DNA of 21,629 nt, taken from positions 1 through 21,629 of the forward strand of contig URWB01000028.1 of the NCBI GenBank assembly GCA_900551415.1. Reading direction: 5' to 3'. This stretch comes from an uncultured Eubacteriales bacterium. GTDB lineage: Bacteria; Bacillota; Clostridia; Peptostreptococcales; Anaerovoracaceae. Below are positions 8,849-16,034 of this stretch, one piece after another. The position numbers and the translations under genes were made by a program. The notes beneath the pieces are model-generated. The model ran no database searches and had not been told where the DNA came from. It saw nothing but the letters and a program-made list of their open reading frames with translations. Position 1 is the stretch's first letter. Each line of letters opens with the position of its first letter.

Positions 8849-9595
8849 TCATTTACCTCCCGTTTTCGCTTCATGGTTTTTGTCCGCTCCGGCAATGCCC
8901 TTTGAGAGGAATACCATGGTTAATGTTACAAAGATATAGGTTTGAATCACCGGCTCGAAGATGTCAAAGAACGCGTTCAGCGGCAGTACGAAGACGGCTC
9001 GCATGAACGGTACACTTGAGACAAACGCGCTCAGCCATTCCATAAAATACATCCAAAGCTCTACAACAATCATACCGCCGAAGATATTGCCGAACAGACG
9101 CAGCGCCAAGGATATCGGCAAGGTGCAGTCTTCCAGAATGTTCAGTGGAAGCATGAACGGATAGGGCTCGCACATGTGCTTGAGTTTGCCTTTCACGCCC
9201 AGATAGCGGAAGCCGCTGATTTGAATCAGCAGGAACGTGAGCAGCGACAGGCTGAACGTGACGTTCACATCCGCGGTAATCGGTCTCAGTCCAAGCAATC
9301 CCAAAGAGCTTCCAAGCAGGATATAGATAAAAATCGTGCCCATATACGGCGCGAAGGTTTCTGCCTTGTTTCCGAGGTTTTGCTTCGCGTAATCGTAGAT
9401 TTTGCCGACGATCAGCTCCGCGGCAATTTGTCTTTTGGTTGTCGGAACCGTTTCAAGTCCATGTCCCATCCAAATACCAAGTACCGCGAGAATGGCGGCA
9501 AGAATGAAGCCCCAGAGAATGCTCTCGCTCAAAAAAACGCTTCCGTCTCCGAAGGCAACGATAACACGCGCGCCCAGCTCGTCTACATGAATCAC
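8849..9595 (-). CDS. atpB: ATP synthase a subunit (ion channel half)
   Basis: A 248-aa integral membrane protein. The essential arginine lies in SLALRLFGNIFGGMIVVELW, and the last helices end PVIQTYIFVTLTMVFLSKGI, both typical of subunit a. It forms the two ion half-channels next to the c-ring. The start codon is GTG at 9595, with GGAAGGAAGG 8 bases upstream; no ATG fits. First gene of the operon: no atpI lies upstream, only a 266-base leader/intergenic region. The stop overlaps a possible alternative atpE start. Confidence 0.97.
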   Translation of the reverse strand: MIHVDELGARVIVAFGDGSVFLSESILWGFILAAILAVLGIWMGHGLETVPTTKRQIAAELIVGKIYDYAKQNLGNKAETFAPYMGTIFIYILLGSSLGLLGLRPITADVNVTFSLSLLTFLLIQISGFRYLGVKGKLKHMCEPYPFMLPLNILEDCTLPISLALRLFGNIFGGMIVVELWMYFMEWLSAFVSSVPFMRAVFVLPLNAFFDIFEPVIQTYIFVTLTMVFLSKGIAGADKNHEAKTGGK

Positions 9596-9665
9596 ATCTC
9601 ATCCCTTCCTTCCGTTTTTCGTTTTTGAACTTTAAAAATCTTTTCGTCTACTGCAAAAAGCTCCT

Positions 9666-9716
9666 AAAAAACAAACGAAAGTAACGCCCTGCAGGGTGCA
9701 TCCTGCTGAACATTAC
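9666..9716 (-). terminator. Terminator-like hairpin in the atp operon leader (attenuator candidate)
   Basis: On the minus strand, arms of 15 bases (9681-9695 and 9702-9716) pair with one A-A mismatch and four G-T pairs around a 6-base loop. A U-rich tract with two interruptions follows (9666-9680). It lies downstream of the candidate atp promoter and upstream of atpB, so it may attenuate the operon. It could instead simply end rlmH transcripts. Confidence 0.55.
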
Positions 9717-9734
9717 TTTTCTTCTCCATTTGTT

Positions 9735-9763
9735 AATATAGTCTTTTCAACTAAAAAAGTCCA
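9735..9763 (-). promoter_or_regulatory. atpB: Candidate promoter of the ATP synthase operon
   Basis: On the minus strand: TGGACT (9758-9763), 17-base spacer, TATATT (9735-9740). Each box matches consensus at 4-5 of 6 positions. It is the best-spaced pair between rlmH and atpB and leaves a leader of about 130 bases. Confidence 0.45.
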
Positions 9764-9796
9764 TAGTTTTGCCCGCTAAAAAAGTGTTATGGTTTT
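9751..9796. repeat. Two copies of a 20-base motif at 25-base spacing in the atp promoter region
   Basis: CTAAAAAAGT followed shortly by AT(A/G)GTTTT occurs at 9751-9770 and again at 9776-9796. The first ten bases are identical. The first copy covers the -35 box; the second lies just upstream of it. The spacing is about two and a half helical turns. Confidence 0.5.
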
Positions 9797-9861
9797 TCTT
9801 TACAAAAATTTTCGCGTTTTTTTAGCGTTTTAATACAAAATCTAAAGACTTTCTTGACACC

Positions 9862-10341
9862 CTATTTGTGGTATGTTTCGTTACGGTTGATCTTAAACGC
9901 GCGGTAGATCTGCTCCAGCAGAATCACGCGCATCATCTGATGCGGGAAGGTCATCTTCGAAAACGAGAGCTTAAAATCCGCCCGTTTGGAGACCTCATCA
10001 CTGAGGCCGAGGCTGCCGCCGATGACGAAGGCAAGATTGCTCTTACCCTCTAAGGCAAGCTGTGCGAGCTTGTCCGCGAGCTGTGGTGAATCGAGCGTTT
10101 TGCCGAGAATCTCCAGCGTGATGACATAAGTGCCCGGTTTGATCGCCTTGAGGATTTCCCTGCCCTCCTCCTGCTTCACGAGCGCTTCCTCCGCCGCGGA
10201 GGCTTTGTCCGGCAAACGCGCCTCCTTGAGCTCGATGATTTCCAGCGTGCAGAAGCGCGACAGGCGCTTGGCATACTCTTGGATCGCCTCTGTCCAGTAT
10301 TTTTCCTTTAGTTTGCCGATGCAGATGATTTGTATGTTCAT
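9862..10341 (-). CDS. rlmH: 23S rRNA pseudouridine-1915 N3-methyltransferase RlmH
   Basis: A 159-aa SPOUT-class methyltransferase, exactly the usual length. It starts MNIQIICIGKLKEKYW, has the SAM-binding glycine loop FVIGGSLGLSDEV (about 106-117), the knot region FSKMTFPHQMMRVILLEQIYRAF (128-149) and the characteristic C-terminal YHK that reaches the substrate. It methylates the pseudouridine in helix 69 of 23S rRNA on assembled ribosomes. AGGAG lies 5 bases before ATG 10341; the longer frame to 10437 has no such site. It lies 162 bases after walJ on the same strand, an arrangement common in Bacillota. Confidence 0.97.
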   Translation of the reverse strand: MNIQIICIGKLKEKYWTEAIQEYAKRLSRFCTLEIIELKEARLPDKASAAEEALVKQEEGREILKAIKPGTYVITLEILGKTLDSPQLADKLAQLALEGKSNLAFVIGGSLGLSDEVSKRADFKLSFSKMTFPHQMMRVILLEQIYRAFKINRNETYHK

Positions 10342-10503
10342 GTTGTCTCCTGTTGTCTCCGATTTCCCCCGATTAGCGCGATCGTTTTCTCCGGCTTTGC
10401 CCTGTGTTTCGTTAGGTTTGCTCCCGCAGCTTGTCAATGCTCTGCTGCTTTTGCATGGGGAAAATTGATTTTTGCATATCGACGATGAAAAAATCCAACG
10501 CCT

Positions 10504-11316
10504 CTAAATTGTCAGCAGCCTGCCGATCCCCTCGCGCTGCGCGACCTCCATCGAAAGATTCTTGCCGAGGTAATATCCGTTTTCCTCTAAAATGTTGCGT
10601 ATCGTCAGCATCGCTTGCGCGGGGCTGTTGTTGTCCTTAGACAGATGCGCCAGCAGAACCTCCGGCCGGTGACTGCCTTCAAACTCTGTCAAATAGCGGC
10701 TCAGCACCTGCCCTGTCGCTTCGTTGGACAAATGCCCTTGATCACTGAGGATACGATGCTTGACAGGATACGGATATTTGCCGCACAGCAGAATATTCTT
10801 TTCGTGATTGGCTTCGATAACCAAAATGTCCGCGTCACGGATTGCCGCAAAAATCTCCTCCGTCACGCAGCCGGTATCTGTAACGATTGCGATCTTGCGA
10901 TTGCCCTTTTGGAAGGTATAGCCGACCGGCTCTGCCGCGTCATGCGAGATACGAAAAACGTTCACCTCAATATCCCCGACAAAAAAACGGTCGCCGCTTC
11001 GCACGATTTCAAACTGTTTTCCCTCCGTCTGCGGATACTTTTGCGCTACGGATTCACAGGTACCGCGCGTGGTGAATACCGGGCCGCGATACGGCTTTTT
11101 GGCAAGCAGCGTGCCGATTCCCCTGACATGATCGATATGCTCATGGGTCAGCACGATGCCGTCCAGCTCCACGCACGAAAGGCCGCACGCCGCAAGGCTT
11201 TCCTCTGTTTTTTTCGCGCTGATGCCGATATCCGCCAAAATTCTCGTGCTTTGACTTTGTATCAAAAAACTGTTCCCCGCGCTGCTGCTGGCGAAGGAAC
11301 AAATCGCTAGTTCCAT
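10504..11316 (-). CDS. walJ: WalJ/YycJ-type metallo-beta-lactamase-fold hydrolase
   Basis: A 270-aa cytoplasmic metal hydrolase. The metal-binding motif THEHIDH is at 57-63, followed by SH125DAAEP, TD147TG, EANH171 and GH195LSNEA. The opening LAICSFASSSAGNSFLIQS is typical of the YycJ family. In Bacillus relatives the gene closes the walRK operon and sits near rlmH, and a 5'-3' exonuclease-like role in DNA repair has been proposed; the exact substrate is not settled. Here the walRK and htrA genes are not adjacent. AAAGGA lies 10 bases before ATG 11316, and a good promoter is at 11346-11374. Length is normal. Confidence 0.88.
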   Translation of the reverse strand: MELAICSFASSSAGNSFLIQSQSTRILADIGISAKKTEESLAACGLSCVELDGIVLTHEHIDHVRGIGTLLAKKPYRGPVFTTRGTCESVAQKYPQTEGKQFEIVRSGDRFFVGDIEVNVFRISHDAAEPVGYTFQKGNRKIAIVTDTGCVTEEIFAAIRDADILVIEANHEKNILLCGKYPYPVKHRILSDQGHLSNEATGQVLSRYLTEFEGSHRPEVLLAHLSKDNNSPAQAMLTIRNILEENGYYLGKNLSMEVAQREGIGRLLTI

Positions 11317-11345
11317 AATCTGTGTGTCCTTTGCTGTGATGAATT

Positions 11346-11374
11346 GATATAGACGGAAATTGCTTGTCTGTCAA
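11346..11374 (-). promoter_or_regulatory. walJ: Promoter of walJ(-rlmH)
   Basis: On the minus strand: perfect TTGACA (11369-11374), 17-base spacer, TATATC (11346-11351). The predicted start is about 25 bases before the walJ ATG. Confidence 0.65.
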
Positions 11375-11412
11375 GCTTCCTCCACGATTCAGTATAGCAC
11401 AATTTGTTTTAG

Positions 11413-11441
11413 TTGTAAAATCAGCAAAAATAGTCCATAAT
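11413..11441 (+). promoter_or_regulatory. rnhA: Promoter of the RNase HI gene
   Basis: TTGTAA (11413-11418), 17-base spacer, CATAAT (11436-11441). It is divergent from the walJ promoter and leaves a leader of about 115 bases before ATG 11566. I see no clear structure in that leader. Confidence 0.5.
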
Positions 11442-11565
11442 AGAGCATATAAGGTTCGCGCGAAAGGCCGCTTCCGGCAGAAGGGGAAACCGTCTTGCTT
11501 TGCCTCGCTTTGGCACCGGTTTGCCGCCGCTTCGCAAAAACAACACAAAAAGGAGTGACATTCGT

Positions 11566-12129
11566 ATGGCAATTTTAAGAATTTATACGGACGGTGCCTG
11601 TGCCGGCAACCAATCCGATCAGAATATCGGCGGCTGGGGCGCGATCCTCGAGTACGGCGAACACCAAAAAGAACTGTTCGGCGGACAGGCCAACACGACC
11701 AACAACCGCATGGAGCTGACCGCGGTCATCGAGGCATTCAAAGCGCTCAAACAGGCAGATCAGAAAATCGAGGTATTCACAGACAGCTCCTATGTCGCAA
11801 ACTGTTTCCGCGAGGAATGGTATGTTTCCTGGGAAAAGAACCATTGGCGCAACGCTGCCAAAAAGTCGGTGGAGAATCAGGAGCTATGGAAAGAGCTGCT
11901 GGCGCTGGTGCGGCAGCATGAGGTGCGGTTTTTCCGCGTCAAAGGGCATGTCAACCTTGCGAGCAAATCGACAAATTTCGACGCGCTCTACGAAAAATTC
12001 CTCGGCTGGAACGGCGCTGCCTTCAGCTTCGAGGAATTCCAATATATCACCAAGATGAACAACCGCGCCGACGAGCTCGCGAACATGGGCATCGAGCAGA
12101 TCCGTCAGACGGAAGATACCGCGATCTGA
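11566..12129 (+). CDS. rnhA: Ribonuclease HI with an insertion before the last active-site motif
   Basis: A 187-aa enzyme that cuts the RNA strand of RNA-DNA hybrids. All four acidic active-site residues are visible: D9 (YTDGAC), E50 (NNRMEL), D73 (FTDSSY) and D169 (NNRADELAN). H128 sits in VKGH. The basic helix region is WEKNHWRNAAKK. Bacterial RNase HI is usually about 150 aa; here about 30 residues (129-165, ending in EEFQYITKM) are inserted between the His loop and the last Asp. I recall similar inserted forms in clostridial relatives, so this is probably a lineage trait rather than damage. AAGGAG is 9 bases before ATG 11566. It is convergent with the ATPase gene. Confidence 0.93.
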   Translation: MAILRIYTDGACAGNQSDQNIGGWGAILEYGEHQKELFGGQANTTNNRMELTAVIEAFKALKQADQKIEVFTDSSYVANCFREEWYVSWEKNHWRNAAKKSVENQELWKELLALVRQHEVRFFRVKGHVNLASKSTNFDALYEKFLGWNGAAFSFEEFQYITKMNNRADELANMGIEQIRQTEDTAI

Positions 12130-12235
12130 TGCAGTAAGACAACAAACCAAGGGAAGTGTCAAATACAGAATGCAACGCAGAAAAATACCAGACCATACTT
12201 GAAAAAGACGGCGCAGTTTCTGTCCTCGTCAGATG

Positions 12236-13714
12236 CTACCTGTCCTTATTATCTCTTCCTGCTGTCGCTCCGCTTACAATCTCGTGCAGATCGTACAGCT
12301 TCAAGGTATCATTTTTTGCTTCTGCCAAAATTTTTTCATCAAATCCGTTTTTTGAAAACAAGGCATAATAGAACTTTGTATCTTGTTTCATCGGGGCAAG
12401 CTTGGCGCGTGTGTCAAGATATTCCGCATAGGTAAAGGCGCTGTTTTTATATTTGCATACGCCTACCAGATATTCTTTATGGTGCGGACCGATACACAAA
12501 ATATCTATCTCGGTTTCACTTGTGCGCAGACCACCTGTGGTGTTTACATCACGAACCGTGGTTTTGCCCATCCAGCGCCCGATCTTCACATACCGGAACG
12601 GGAGCTTGCCTTGTTTTTGCAGTTTTTTGATGAACGTTCGGCAAATGTTTTCAAACGGCATGGACACAAATTGCTGCAGGGCCGGCTTGATCACGTACTC
12701 ATAGACACCTTCTGCGTCTCCGTCCTCCAGCTGCGAAAAATTTGCGAAACCAAACGCGTACCAAAAACGGAAAAAATTGTCCGTCAGGTGATAGACTCCT
12801 TTTGCAGCATTTGCTCGCTGCTTCAGCTCCGCGTCCACAGAAAATTCCTTTTCAATGATACCAAGTTCCATCAAGTTCTTCAAATAAACGCCGGTTTTCG
12901 CCGTATGGTTCAGAAGTGATTTTTGACTGATTTCGTTCAGTGTTGTACTGCCGAGCGCAACCGCCTCTATGATGGAATTGTAGATCGGCGTTTCTCGTAG
13001 TTCCTGATGGAGCAGGAAGTCGACTTCGCTGTAGAGCACGCAGCCTTTGGTCAGGATATTCTTTTTGATATTCTGTGCAGGGGTCAACTTCGGCTCCCAC
13101 TGTTTCAAATAATGCGGGATACCTCCTAGCACTGCATAGGTCAGAACTTTTTCTTCATCCGAATAATATGGGAAAAACTTTACCGCATCATAAAAATCCA
13201 TCTCGGTCATCTTATAAATACCCGTTGCTCTTCCGTAAAGCGGATTTTTTTCGGCAAGCAGGTCTTTCTCCATGAAACTCATAGCGCTTCCGCACAGAAT
13301 CATCATGACATTGCGGTCCTTTAATTCGGTATCCCAAAGGTTCTGCAGGATCGACGGAATACTTGGATTTGTCTTGCAAAGATACGGAAACTCATCGATG
13401 ACGACCAGCTTCTTTTTTTCTCCATACGGCAGTTCGCAGATCGCCCGAAAGGCCTGTTCCCAGTCTGCAAAGCGCGAAACATATTTTTTTGCCGGAATAT
13501 CCTCTTTCATGATCTGCTCCGAAAATTTAAGCAGCTGCACCTGATCGGTTGTCTGCGTGCAGGAATAAAACACATGCGGTTTCCCCTTGCAAAATTCCCG
13601 CAGTGTCTCTGTTTTGCCGACACGCCGTCTCCCATAGAGGATGATGAGCTGTCCTCCCTCTGCTTGATACCGTTCATGAAAAAAATGCAGTTCCGTTTCT
13701 CTCCCGATAAACAT
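12236..13714 (-). CDS. AAA-type ATPase with C-terminal DUF234-like domain (archaeal-ATPase-like family)
   Basis: A 492-aa protein. The N-terminal STAND/AAA-like ATPase starts MFIGRETEL, with Walker A GRRRVGKT (28-35), Walker B KLVVIDEFPYL (102-112) and the sensor segment ILCGSAMSFME (139-149). A winged-helix-like middle (about 250-310) follows. The C-terminal domain is DUF234-like with a nuclease-type core: E402-x-D404...V419-C-K421. In this family the V419 position is normally Glu (E-C-K), so the nuclease site may be dead. The cellular role of the family is not well established; it is often mobile or linked to defence and toxin-antitoxin contexts. CAGGAG lies 6 bases before ATG 13714. It has its own promoter and a 33-bp palindrome upstream, so it is probably tightly regulated. 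Confidence 0.85.
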   Translation of the reverse strand: MFIGRETELHFFHERYQAEGGQLIILYGRRRVGKTETLREFCKGKPHVFYSCTQTTDQVQLLKFSEQIMKEDIPAKKYVSRFADWEQAFRAICELPYGEKKKLVVIDEFPYLCKTNPSIPSILQNLWDTELKDRNVMMILCGSAMSFMEKDLLAEKNPLYGRATGIYKMTEMDFYDAVKFFPYYSDEEKVLTYAVLGGIPHYLKQWEPKLTPAQNIKKNILTKGCVLYSEVDFLLHQELRETPIYNSIIEAVALGSTTLNEISQKSLLNHTAKTGVYLKNLMELGIIEKEFSVDAELKQRANAAKGVYHLTDNFFRFWYAFGFANFSQLEDGDAEGVYEYVIKPALQQFVSMPFENICRTFIKKLQKQGKLPFRYVKIGRWMGKTTVRDVNTTGGLRTSETEIDILCIGPHHKEYLVGVCKYKNSAFTYAEYLDTRAKLAPMKQDTKFYYALFSKNGFDEKILAEAKNDTLKLYDLHEIVSGATAGRDNKDR

Positions 13715-13750
13715 ACTTCGCTCCTGTTCTATTGATCTTACTACCTTTCT

Positions 13751-13783
13751 ATTAAATCTAAATTTAGTAAATTTGGATTTAAT
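13751..13783. repeat. 33-bp near-perfect palindrome (operator candidate)
   Basis: Two 16-base arms around G13767: ATTAAATCTAAATTTA and its complement with a single change. It lies directly downstream of the -10 box of the ATPase promoter and 36 bases before the ATPase start codon, so it covers the predicted transcription start. It could bind a dimeric repressor, or fold in the mRNA leader. Confidence 0.6.
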
Positions 13784-13786
13784 ATT

Positions 13787-13815
13787 ATTTTACCCGAAAT
13801 TGATGCAGATTACAA
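13787..13815 (-). promoter_or_regulatory. Promoter of the ATPase gene
   Basis: On the minus strand: TTGTAA (13810-13815), 17-base spacer, TAAAAT (13787-13792). It is immediately followed by the 33-bp palindrome. Confidence 0.55.
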
Positions 13816-13968
13816 GATTTTTTTCGCAGATTTGTAAACCGAAGCCGTAGTGCATTTACAGATGAGATTCTTCACTTTCATTTGACTTAAGGGTTATTCT
13901 TTGCTTACACCTGTGCATATATTGTTCTTCACCACTATATACAAGATAGGCAGTTCACATAGTTGCCA

Positions 13969-13999
13969 ACTTGACAAGTAATTAAATATAGGATATTCT
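13969..13999 (+). promoter_or_regulatory. Promoter of the ECF sigma gene
   Basis: Perfect TTGACA (13971-13976), 17-base spacer, TATTCT (13994-13999). A small palindrome ACTTGACAAGT (13969-13979) overlaps the -35 box. The boxes are of housekeeping type. The rest of the 13816-13968 gap shows nothing I can name. Confidence 0.55.
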
Positions 14000-14050
14000 T
14001 AAGTGTGTAAGGTAGTGCTTTGTATTTGAAAAATTGAGCCAAGTGAGAAT

Positions 14051-14611
14051 ATGAACATTGAAACAGTTTTAATAATGTATCGAAATGTAATCAACTATGA
14101 AGTAACCCGGGTGCTGCATGAGAATATAGATTTATGGGATGAAGCAATCCATGAATCGTTTATCCGGATCAATGGGAGCTTAGAATCGATATTAAAAAAA
14201 GAAGGAAAATACCGGGAAAACTATATTCGCGTCATCGCAAGAAATGCAGCACGAACAATTTTATCAAATAGGAGAAATTTTCATGCCAAGAATGTATCTT
14301 TTGAGGAATGGATTGCCTACGAAGAGAATGCCGAAAATTTGTACGAAAAAAATTCCAGCGAAGAAGAACTTAGTCTGGAAATGGAGCATTGCCTGAGAAT
14401 GCTTGAACCCGAAGAGAGAGACATTCTATATTTAAGAGAAGTTAAAGAATTGCCGTATGATGAGATTGCGAAAGCGTTAGGAATTACAAAGGAGGCATGT
14501 CGTAAGCGTGTTTCCAGAGCAAAGAGGCACTTTAAACAAATTATAACGGAGTCTAAAGAAGGCAGACAAGTTATTCGTGGGAGAGTGAAGAATGATTATG
14601 GGAAATACTGA
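14051..14611 (+). CDS. ECF-type RNA polymerase sigma factor
   Basis: A 186-aa group IV sigma factor with no region 3. Region 2 spans about 10-75 (LWDEAIHESFIRINGSLESI and YIRVIARNAARTI), followed by an acidic linker (about 85-112). Region 4 spans about 115-165 (LEPEERDILYLREVKELPYD, then IAKALGITKEACRKRVSRAK), the helix-turn-helix that reads the -35 element. The overlapping downstream gene encodes a membrane protein with the expected form of an anti-sigma factor. The ribosome binding site AAGTGAG is weak. The gene is A+T rich relative to the atp genes. Which stimulus it answers cannot be told from the sequence. Confidence 0.88.
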   Translation: MNIETVLIMYRNVINYEVTRVLHENIDLWDEAIHESFIRINGSLESILKKEGKYRENYIRVIARNAARTILSNRRNFHAKNVSFEEWIAYEENAENLYEKNSSEEELSLEMEHCLRMLEPEERDILYLREVKELPYDEIAKALGITKEACRKRVSRAKRHFKQIITESKEGRQVIRGRVKNDYGKY

Positions 14612-15293
14612 TTTTGGTAAAGCAATGAATATTCTTAGTGAACAGTATGACAAAGAGGATGGGACTTTGCTAATGTCTTCGGAACAGGAAGAAAAGTATG
14701 CGGCAATGGTAAAGAAAGTGGCTGCTGAAAATGATTGCAAAATAAACAGCAAAAAAATGAAAGGAACCCTTTCTGTTTTACAAAGAGTAGCGATTTTCTT
14801 AGTATGCATGACAGTGCTGGGGAGCGTTACTATGGTTTCGGCGGATGCGATACGTTTGAAAATACAGAAGTTCTTTTCTTGGGAAAAAGAACAGAATACG
14901 ATACTGCTCCCCTATGATACGACCGGTATGGACGGATGGGAGAACTATTTCGCATTGACCGAACTTCCGGAGGGTTATGTGCAGACCTATGCGAAAGCAA
15001 GCGGAGCCTATAAAACGATTGTATATGAAAAAAACGATACCACGCTAATATTGGAACAGCAGCCATCTGGAACGGTGATTTCAGTGGATAATGAAAGCAC
15101 TGTATGCGAAAGTGTTACAGTGCTTGGTAGCGAAGGAAAATATTATAACAATGAAAAAGATTCTATTTCAACTTTATATCTGTTGACCGGAGACTATCTT
15201 TTGACAGTGTATACGAGAGGCGAGGATAGACTTATGGGCAAGGAACTGATTAAGTTTCTGAATGGCAGCTTGACTTTCATAAAAGAAACTTAA
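14592..15293 (+). CDS. Putative anti-sigma factor with extracytoplasmic DUF4367-like domain
   Basis: A 233-aa protein. The N-terminal cytoplasmic part (about 1-60) has MSSEQEEKYAAMVKKVAAEN, a single membrane segment follows at about 61-83 (SVLQRVAIFLVCMTVLGSVT), and then an extracytoplasmic domain (LPEGYVQTYAK...TLILEQQPSGT...GDYLLTVYTRGE) resembling DUF4367. Family members next to ECF sigma genes usually hold the sigma factor at the membrane until a signal arrives. The start overlaps the sigma gene by 20 bases, so the two proteins are made together. GGGAGA lies 7 bases before ATG 14592; ATG 14598 is an alternative. No zinc-finger anti-sigma motif (HxxxCxxC) is visible. Confidence 0.75.
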   Translation: MIMGNTDFGKAMNILSEQYDKEDGTLLMSSEQEEKYAAMVKKVAAENDCKINSKKMKGTLSVLQRVAIFLVCMTVLGSVTMVSADAIRLKIQKFFSWEKEQNTILLPYDTTGMDGWENYFALTELPEGYVQTYAKASGAYKTIVYEKNDTTLILEQQPSGTVISVDNESTVCESVTVLGSEGKYYNNEKDSISTLYLLTGDYLLTVYTRGEDRLMGKELIKFLNGSLTFIKET

Positions 15294-15322
15294 AAAATAA
15301 AAAATTTTAATTAAATCGGTCA

Positions 15323-15379
15323 CAAAACCTTCTATTCAAAAAGTAATTCTTATTAAAGAGATTTTGATAGGAGGTTTTG
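15323..15379 (+). promoter_or_regulatory. Candidate hairpin that hides a Shine-Dalgarno site
   Basis: CAAAACCTTCTA (15323-15334) can pair with TAGGAGGTTTTG (15368-15379) over 12 bases with one G-T pair. The right arm contains the ribosome binding site AGGAGG (15369-15374) of the secreted-protein gene, and the loop is 33 bases. Confidence 0.45.
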
Positions 15380-15386
15380 TTGTATT

Positions 15387-15809
15387 ATGAAAAAAATAAA
15401 AGTTGTAATACTGATTATTGCACTTATCCTTAGTTCTTTAAATGTCGCATATGCATGTACAATTTTACCGCTGAACAATGCGGTGAATGATGTCAAAGTC
15501 GCATTTACCATTTCCGAAGATGGTACTTCAAATTCAACTATAACGGTTTCGCCGATGAGAGTAGGAGGTATTGATTATATTACAATAACAGCATCTATTA
15601 TTAAAAGGAGCACATCTTCTAAAGTGAAGACTTGGAATAGTGTTCGAGTAGAGGAACATCCTTATGTAGGTAATTTTATTTTTAATAAGAGCCATAAATT
15701 ATCTGTGAGTGGGGTGTATTATTTGGAAGTAACATCAGTAAAGTGCTATAAAAATGGGAAAATTGTTGACGACATAGGACCGATTCAATCCTTGAATGCT
15801 GTTTTCTAA
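15387..15809 (+). CDS. Small secreted protein of unknown function
   Basis: A 140-aa protein. The signal peptide is clear: MKKIKVV, a hydrophobic core to about residue 18, and a likely cut after AYA (residue 23), leaving Cys24 at or near the new N-terminus. It is not a convincing lipobox, because position -3 is Ala and not Leu. The mature part is rich in beta-prone alternating residues (STITVSPMRVGGIDYITITA) and has a second Cys at 120, so a disulfide is possible. I recognise no family. AGGAGG lies 12 bases upstream, somewhat far, inside a possible hairpin. It follows the anti-sigma gene by 93 bases and is probably part of the same regulon. Confidence 0.75.
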   Translation: MKKIKVVILIIALILSSLNVAYACTILPLNNAVNDVKVAFTISEDGTSNSTITVSPMRVGGIDYITITASIIKRSTSSKVKTWNSVRVEEHPYVGNFIFNKSHKLSVSGVYYLEVTSVKCYKNGKIVDDIGPIQSLNAVF

Positions 15810-15842
15810 AATTGTTGGAGACAGAGATAGGAGTTGAGACCT

Positions 15843-16034
15843 GTGTCGTGTTCTTTCACATACTTTTCAAGTTGTGGAGGGAATGAAACGATAACTTATG
15901 GCAGCTCCGCACCATATATTAGAGCAAAAAGCTGTTCGGATCTTACATCCGGTGCCGGAGGCCATCGTTGGGGTATGTGTCAAATGGGAGCAGCAAAAAA
16001 GCAAAAAATGGCAGCGCGTGTGAAGATATATTGA
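15843..16034 (+). CDS. Small cysteine-containing protein of unknown function
   Basis: Reading from GTG 15843, with GGAG 9 bases upstream, gives 63 aa. A TTG at 15834 is also in frame but touches the GGAG. Numbered from GTG there are four cysteines (3, 11, 31, 46) in segments such as FTYFSSCGGNETITYGS and GGHRWGMCQMGAAKK. The C-terminus is basic. There is no signal peptide or membrane segment. I recognise no family, and it may be the end of a decayed longer gene. It lies 33 bases after the secreted-protein gene in the same direction. Ordered codons and a plausible ribosome binding site favour a real gene, but non-ATG initiation lowers certainty. Confidence 0.45.
   Translation: MSCSFTYFSSCGGNETITYGSSAPYIRAKSCSDLTSGAGGHRWGMCQMGAAKKQKMAARVKIY

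Noticed and set aside
10409..10437. TTGACA-N17-TAACGA on the minus strand before rlmH
   Set aside because: The -35 box is perfect but the -10 box matches at only two positions; rlmH is more simply read from the walJ promoter.
12130..12235. Terminator between convergent rnhA and the ATPase gene
   Set aside because: Only a 4-bp stem before a short T-run is visible; not strong enough to call.
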